From CAVPRW01 sp046727435 [NCBI: bacterium] (GTDB lineage Bacteria; Tectomicrobia; Entotheonellia; J063): a stretch of 8,217 nt of DNA. Where the stretch lies: contig JBKPCR010000068.1 in NCBI GenBank assembly GCA_046727435.1, positions 1-8,217 on the forward strand, given 5' to 3'. Positions 5,926 to 8,217 of the stretch are shown here, in pieces (the stretch's first letter is position 1; each line of letters starts with the position of its first letter). The notes under the pieces are model-generated. The model saw nothing but the letters and a program-made list of their open reading frames with translations, did no database searches and was not told where the DNA came from. A program made the position numbers and the translations under genes.

Positions 5926-6393
5926 CTATGCCGTCACCGCCTCCTCCAGGGCCAACGGTTTGGCGACGCCACCGTTTTCATGCAACCACTGCTTGGCTTC
6001 CCCCGGCATCATATCGCAGAAAATCTCCAGACGATTGCCATCCGGATCGAAGAAATAGACGCTGCGGCTCATCACGTGGTCGGTCACGCGATCGATACGC
6101 ACGTGATGCGCTTTGAGGCGAGCATAGAGTTCCTTCAGCTGGTCTTCCCCGCCCTCGATCTCCAGCGCCAGGTGATTCAGGCCCAGATGGTTCGGCTCAA
6201 GCGCTGCTGCCTCTGTGGGAAACTGGAACAGGGCGATGTCGTGGTGCTCAGTGCCGAAGGATAGGAACGCCATCTTGCGCTCCTGGTTATAGCTCACCAC
6301 TTCCATGCCCAGGACTTCCGTGTAAAACTGCTTCGAGGCTTCCACGTCGCGACAATTCAACACACAGTGCTGGAGTCGACGAATCTTTGCCAT
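5926..6393 (-). CDS. VOC family protein, type I extradiol dioxygenase-like
   Basis: This is a 155-residue single-domain VOC protein. It opens with IRRLQHCVLNCRDVEASKQFYTEVLGM and its second module begins with GLNHLALEIEG. Candidate metal ligands are His9, His74 and Glu123 (DPDGNRLEIF), the His-His-Glu set used by Fe(II)/Mn(II) extradiol dioxygenases and glyoxalases. The phrases FFDPDGNRLEIFCD and QHCVLNCRDVEAS resemble catechol 2,3-dioxygenase-type proteins, although classic enzymes of that type have two domains of about 290-300 residues. GAGGAGG lies eight bases before the ATG. It is the promoter-proximal gene of the leftward operon with the LLM monooxygenase and dehydrogenase, and its promoter region is shared with the divergent LigB-type dioxygenase. 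It may be a ring-cleavage enzyme or an accessory binding protein. Confidence 0.88.
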   Translation of the reverse strand: MAKIRRLQHCVLNCRDVEASKQFYTEVLGMEVVSYNQERKMAFLSFGTEHHDIALFQFPTEAAALEPNHLGLNHLALEIEGGEDQLKELYARLKAHHVRIDRVTDHVMSRSVYFFDPDGNRLEIFCDMMPGEAKQWLHENGGVAKPLALEEAVTA

Positions 6394-6450
6394 CGCTTGG
6401 TCCTCCTCTTTGGAAATGTGAACATGTGGAAAAAGTTAGGCTTCGCGCCA

Positions 6451-6479
6451 ACTGTACCAGTTTGTTTCAGCCACGGCAA
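6451..6479 (-). promoter_or_regulatory. candidate sigma-70 promoter for the leftward VOC-LLM-dehydrogenase operon
   Basis: On the minus strand TTGCCG (6479-6474) is followed after 17 bases by TACAGT (6456-6451). Spacing is optimal and both boxes match four of six consensus positions. The start codon at 6393 is about 58 bases downstream of the -10 box. Confidence 0.4.
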
Positions 6480-6579
6480 TTGATTTTGTTGGTGAGCCTG
6501 AGAGGCTTCCCCGCGGCCGTATGCTTCTATGTCAGGGCTATTCATCTAGGGATCACTTCACCTCTTCCAGTTTATGCTG

Positions 6580-6588
6580 TGGTATGAT
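6580..6588 (+). promoter_or_regulatory. candidate extended -10 promoter for the ligB-like gene
   Basis: TGG-TATGAT is an extended -10 element (TGn plus a hexamer matching TATAAT at five of six positions). No good -35 box lies 17 bases upstream, which extended -10 promoters can tolerate. It would give a leader of roughly 125 nt to the ATG at 6720. Confidence 0.4.
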
Positions 6589-6719
6589 AGGCTCGACAGA
6601 CGATCAGCGGGCATGGGCGGAACCATATACCGTCGAACACCTCGTCCGCTTGCGTGCCAACCGACGACCATCCAACACATAGCAGGGCTGGATAGCCCCC
6701 TCAAGAGAGGAGTCGAACG

Positions 6720-7697
6720 ATGGCAAGAATGGTTTTGGGGCTGGCGACCTCCCATAGCCCGCAGTTGAGCCTTCCCGCTGAACACTGGCTCATGCGGGGC
6801 GAAGAAGACCGACTCAACCAGAGTCTGTATCGCGTGCCTGATGGCAAGCATGTTACCTTTGATGAGCTGTTGGCTGGCGTAGACCCCAAGATTGCCCAGG
6901 AGCTGACGCCGGAGGTCTTCCGGAAGCGGTACGAGGCCAATCAAAAGGGCATTGCCAGGCTCGCCGAGGCCCTGGAGCGTATCGCGCCAGACGTGTTAGT
7001 GATCCTTGGCGACGATCAACAGGAAGCCTTCCACGACGATAACATGCCGGCGTTCTGTGTCTACTGGGGCGAGCAAGTGCCGTACGTCCCGCGCCAGCGC
7101 TCCCGGGGGACCCAAGCCCTCACAGCTTGGGCCTATCCCCAGGAACCCAGGCAGTATCCCGGCCACCCGGAGCTCGCCCTGCACATCATCGACTCCATGA
7201 TGGAGCAGGGATTCGACGTGGCCCACTCGAAGTATCTTCAGGAAGGTCAGTCGATCACCCATGCGGCTACCTTTGTGTACGCGCGCATCATGCCGGGCAA
7301 GACCATTCCCGTCGTGCCCATCATGCAAAACACCTACTACCCGCCCAATCAGCCGCGGCCGCGACGGTCCTATGAGTTTGGCATTGCGCTCAGGAATGCC
7401 ATCGAAACCTGGAAGCGCCAGGCACGAGTTGCGGTCCTGGGTTCGGGCGGACTGAGCCATTTCGTGGTCGATGAGCAGCTGGATCGCCAGGTCCTCAAAG
7501 CCCTCCAGGGAAAAGACCTCGACACCATCGCGTCGTTGCCCCTGGAACGGCTGCAATCGGGCACTTCGGAGATCCGGAACTGGATTACCACCGCGGGAGC
7601 AGCGCAACATCTGGAAATGGAAGTGATTGACTACGTGCCCTGCTATCGTTCCCAGGCGGGAACGGGGTGCGCCATGGCCTTTGCCCAGTGGATATAA
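6720..7697 (+). CDS. class III extradiol ring-cleavage dioxygenase (LigB catalytic subunit family)
   Basis: This 325-residue cytosolic non-haem Fe(II) enzyme should open a catecholic ring next to the two hydroxyls, as protocatechuate 4,5-dioxygenase beta subunit (LigB) and homoprotocatechuate 2,3-dioxygenase-type class III enzymes do. His12 lies in GLATSHSPQL, the LigB position for the first iron ligand. LGDDQQEAFHDDN supplies His105 as a candidate second ligand. VLGSGGLSHFVVDE (239-252) holds the likely catalytic acid/base His247, and GTSEIRNW (281-288) the likely third ligand Glu284. The C-terminus YVPCYRSQAGTGCAMAFAQW is also conserved in the family. AGAGGAG is eight bases before the ATG. 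No LigA-like small subunit is seen on either side, although some class III enzymes do not need one. It diverges from the VOC-LLM-dehydrogenase operon, which suggests a shared aromatic catabolic role. The ring substrate is not determined. Confidence 0.9.
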   Translation: MARMVLGLATSHSPQLSLPAEHWLMRGEEDRLNQSLYRVPDGKHVTFDELLAGVDPKIAQELTPEVFRKRYEANQKGIARLAEALERIAPDVLVILGDDQQEAFHDDNMPAFCVYWGEQVPYVPRQRSRGTQALTAWAYPQEPRQYPGHPELALHIIDSMMEQGFDVAHSKYLQEGQSITHAATFVYARIMPGKTIPVVPIMQNTYYPPNQPRPRRSYEFGIALRNAIETWKRQARVAVLGSGGLSHFVVDEQLDRQVLKALQGKDLDTIASLPLERLQSGTSEIRNWITTAGAAQHLEMEVIDYVPCYRSQAGTGCAMAFAQWI

Positions 7698-7772
7698 GCG
7701 CCCGTGACAAAGCATGCCCTGCTAAAGCCGCCATCATTCGACTGCAGCAGCTGCACATCCGGATAGCCAGGA

Positions 7773-7801
7773 ACCTGGAGGCAGGCCTTGAGCCTCCAGG
7801 T
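7773..7801 (+). terminator. hairpin downstream of the ligB-like gene, terminator-like without a T-run
   Basis: ACCTGGAGGC (7773-7782) and GCCTCCAGGT (7792-7801) form a perfect 10-bp GC-rich stem with a nine-base loop, 76 bases after the ligB-like stop. No T-run follows, so intrinsic termination is uncertain; it may protect the 3' end or be part of the repeat-like DNA that follows. Confidence 0.4.
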
Positions 7802-7885
7802 CTAGCCCCTCAGAGAGAGGGTGGGGGAAGTGGGAGCTGTGCGATCCTGTTGGGACCGCCCTCACCCCGGCTCTCATCCTCGAGG
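7802..7885. repeat. degenerate REP-like intergenic DNA
   Basis: A stretch with CCCCTCAGAGAGAGGGTGGGGG on one side and CCGCCCTCACCCCGGCTCTC followed by CCTCGAGG on the other has the look of the common intergenic CCCTCACCC / GAGAGGG palindromic repeats, in decayed form. The arms pair only imperfectly by eye. This is pattern resemblance, not a match to a defined family. Confidence 0.3.
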
Positions 7886-7960
7886 AGAGGAACGAGGTGA
7901 TGCTGAGTGGAGGGAACGTGAATGAGGTTGAGATCGAATTTCCCACGCCATCCCATCTAT

Positions 7961-7992
7961 AATACAGTTATAAGCTAATACAGTTATAAGCT
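7961..7992. repeat. exact 16-bp tandem duplication
   Basis: AATACAGTTATAAGCT occurs twice head to tail with no mismatch. It is AT-rich against a GC-rich background, and a TATAAT hexamer (7958-7963) overlaps its left edge. It could be a pair of operator sites upstream of the frame at 8054, or a recent replication slippage. Confidence 0.8.
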
Positions 7993-8053
7993 CACCTCTC
8001 AGCTGCAGTTTCATATCCTCTTCCGGGTCCTCCTGTTGTGGCTCTCGTTATTG

Positions 8054-8217
8054 ATGCTTTGCCATGGCGACAGTGGAATGCTCCCCCTTCCGTCAGGCTA
8101 TACAGTGTCGGCGCTGGCCGTGGCCCAGTATCTTTATCGTGCTCACCGGATCGATGCGGCCGCTCGTCTCGGTATTCACGCAGCTATCGAGGGTGCCAAA
8201 GACATTAGACATTATCA
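8054..8217 (+). CDS. unidentified reading frame running off the window
   Basis: From an ATG at 8054 the frame stays open for 54 codons to the window edge, with a helical, Ala-rich stretch (SALAVAQYLYRAHRIDAAARLG). The same frame is open upstream to a stop at 7976, and the residues just before the ATG (ILFRVLLLWLSLL) are hydrophobic like a signal peptide, but they have no ATG or GTG start. I see no convincing ribosome-binding site. Another frame from 8073 is also open, which lowers confidence. I recognise no family. Confidence 0.25.
   Translation, partial: MLCHGDSGMLPLPSGYTVSALAVAQYLYRAHRIDAAARLGIHAAIEGAKDIRHY

Larger units (their letters stand above)
6394..6719. promoter_or_regulatory. 326-bp divergent promoter region between VOC operon and ligB-like gene
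   Basis: No gene is supported here. It carries outward-facing promoter candidates on both strands (6451-6479 minus, 6580-6588 plus) and a direct repeat ATGTG-AAC-ATGTG (6415-6427) near the start of the leftward operon that could bind a regulator. A divergent arrangement with shared control is plausible, but no regulator gene is in the window. Confidence 0.45.

Noticed and set aside
1-8217. tRNA, rRNA, CRISPR array or insertion sequence
   Set aside because: No T-loop/CCA pattern, rRNA motif, spaced direct repeats or transposase-like frame was seen on either strand.

Overview
The window reads as chromosomal DNA from a moderately GC-rich, uncultured-type Gram-negative bacterium. Coding is dense, Shine-Dalgarno sites are clear (GGAGG-type), and the genes belong to catabolic and redox families typical of soil or sponge lineages such as Tectomicrobia, NC10 or Rokubacteria. 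That placement is inferred from gene content only; no rRNA or other marker gene is present.

Left part (1-2024), minus strand: an exported peroxiredoxin (1422-2024) followed by a solute-binding protein of the ABC_sub_bind family (232-1278). The peroxiredoxin is the main discovery. Its frame is interrupted by one TGA exactly where the peroxidatic cysteine belongs, the frame continues unchanged on both sides, and a bacterial SECIS-like stem-loop starts right after the TGA with its apical loop 18 nt downstream. I read it as a 200-residue selenoprotein with selenocysteine at residue 71 and no cysteine at all. Automated annotation would split it into two hypothetical fragments or call it a pseudogene.

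Middle (2025-2851): 827 bases with no convincing gene. They hold a candidate promoter for the peroxiredoxin, a small hairpin, a perfect palindrome with 22-bp arms, and a strong TTGACA-17-TATGCT promoter facing right. That promoter leads into two small vicinal-oxygen-chelate (VOC) proteins (2852-3211 and 3283-3693).

Right part: a probable minus-strand operon reads VOC/extradiol-dioxygenase-like protein (5926-6393), LLM flavin-dependent monooxygenase (4792-5880), D-2-hydroxyacid dehydrogenase (3714-4694). It diverges across a 326-bp promoter region from a plus-strand LigB-type class III extradiol dioxygenase (6720-7697). Together these look like a module for oxidising aromatic or other organic compounds: flavin hydroxylation, two unrelated extradiol-cleavage folds, then reduction or oxidation of a 2-oxo/2-hydroxy acid. 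The substrate cannot be read from the sequence.

The last 520 bases carry a terminator-like hairpin, degenerate repeat-like DNA, an exact 16-bp tandem duplication, and an unidentified reading frame running off the end.
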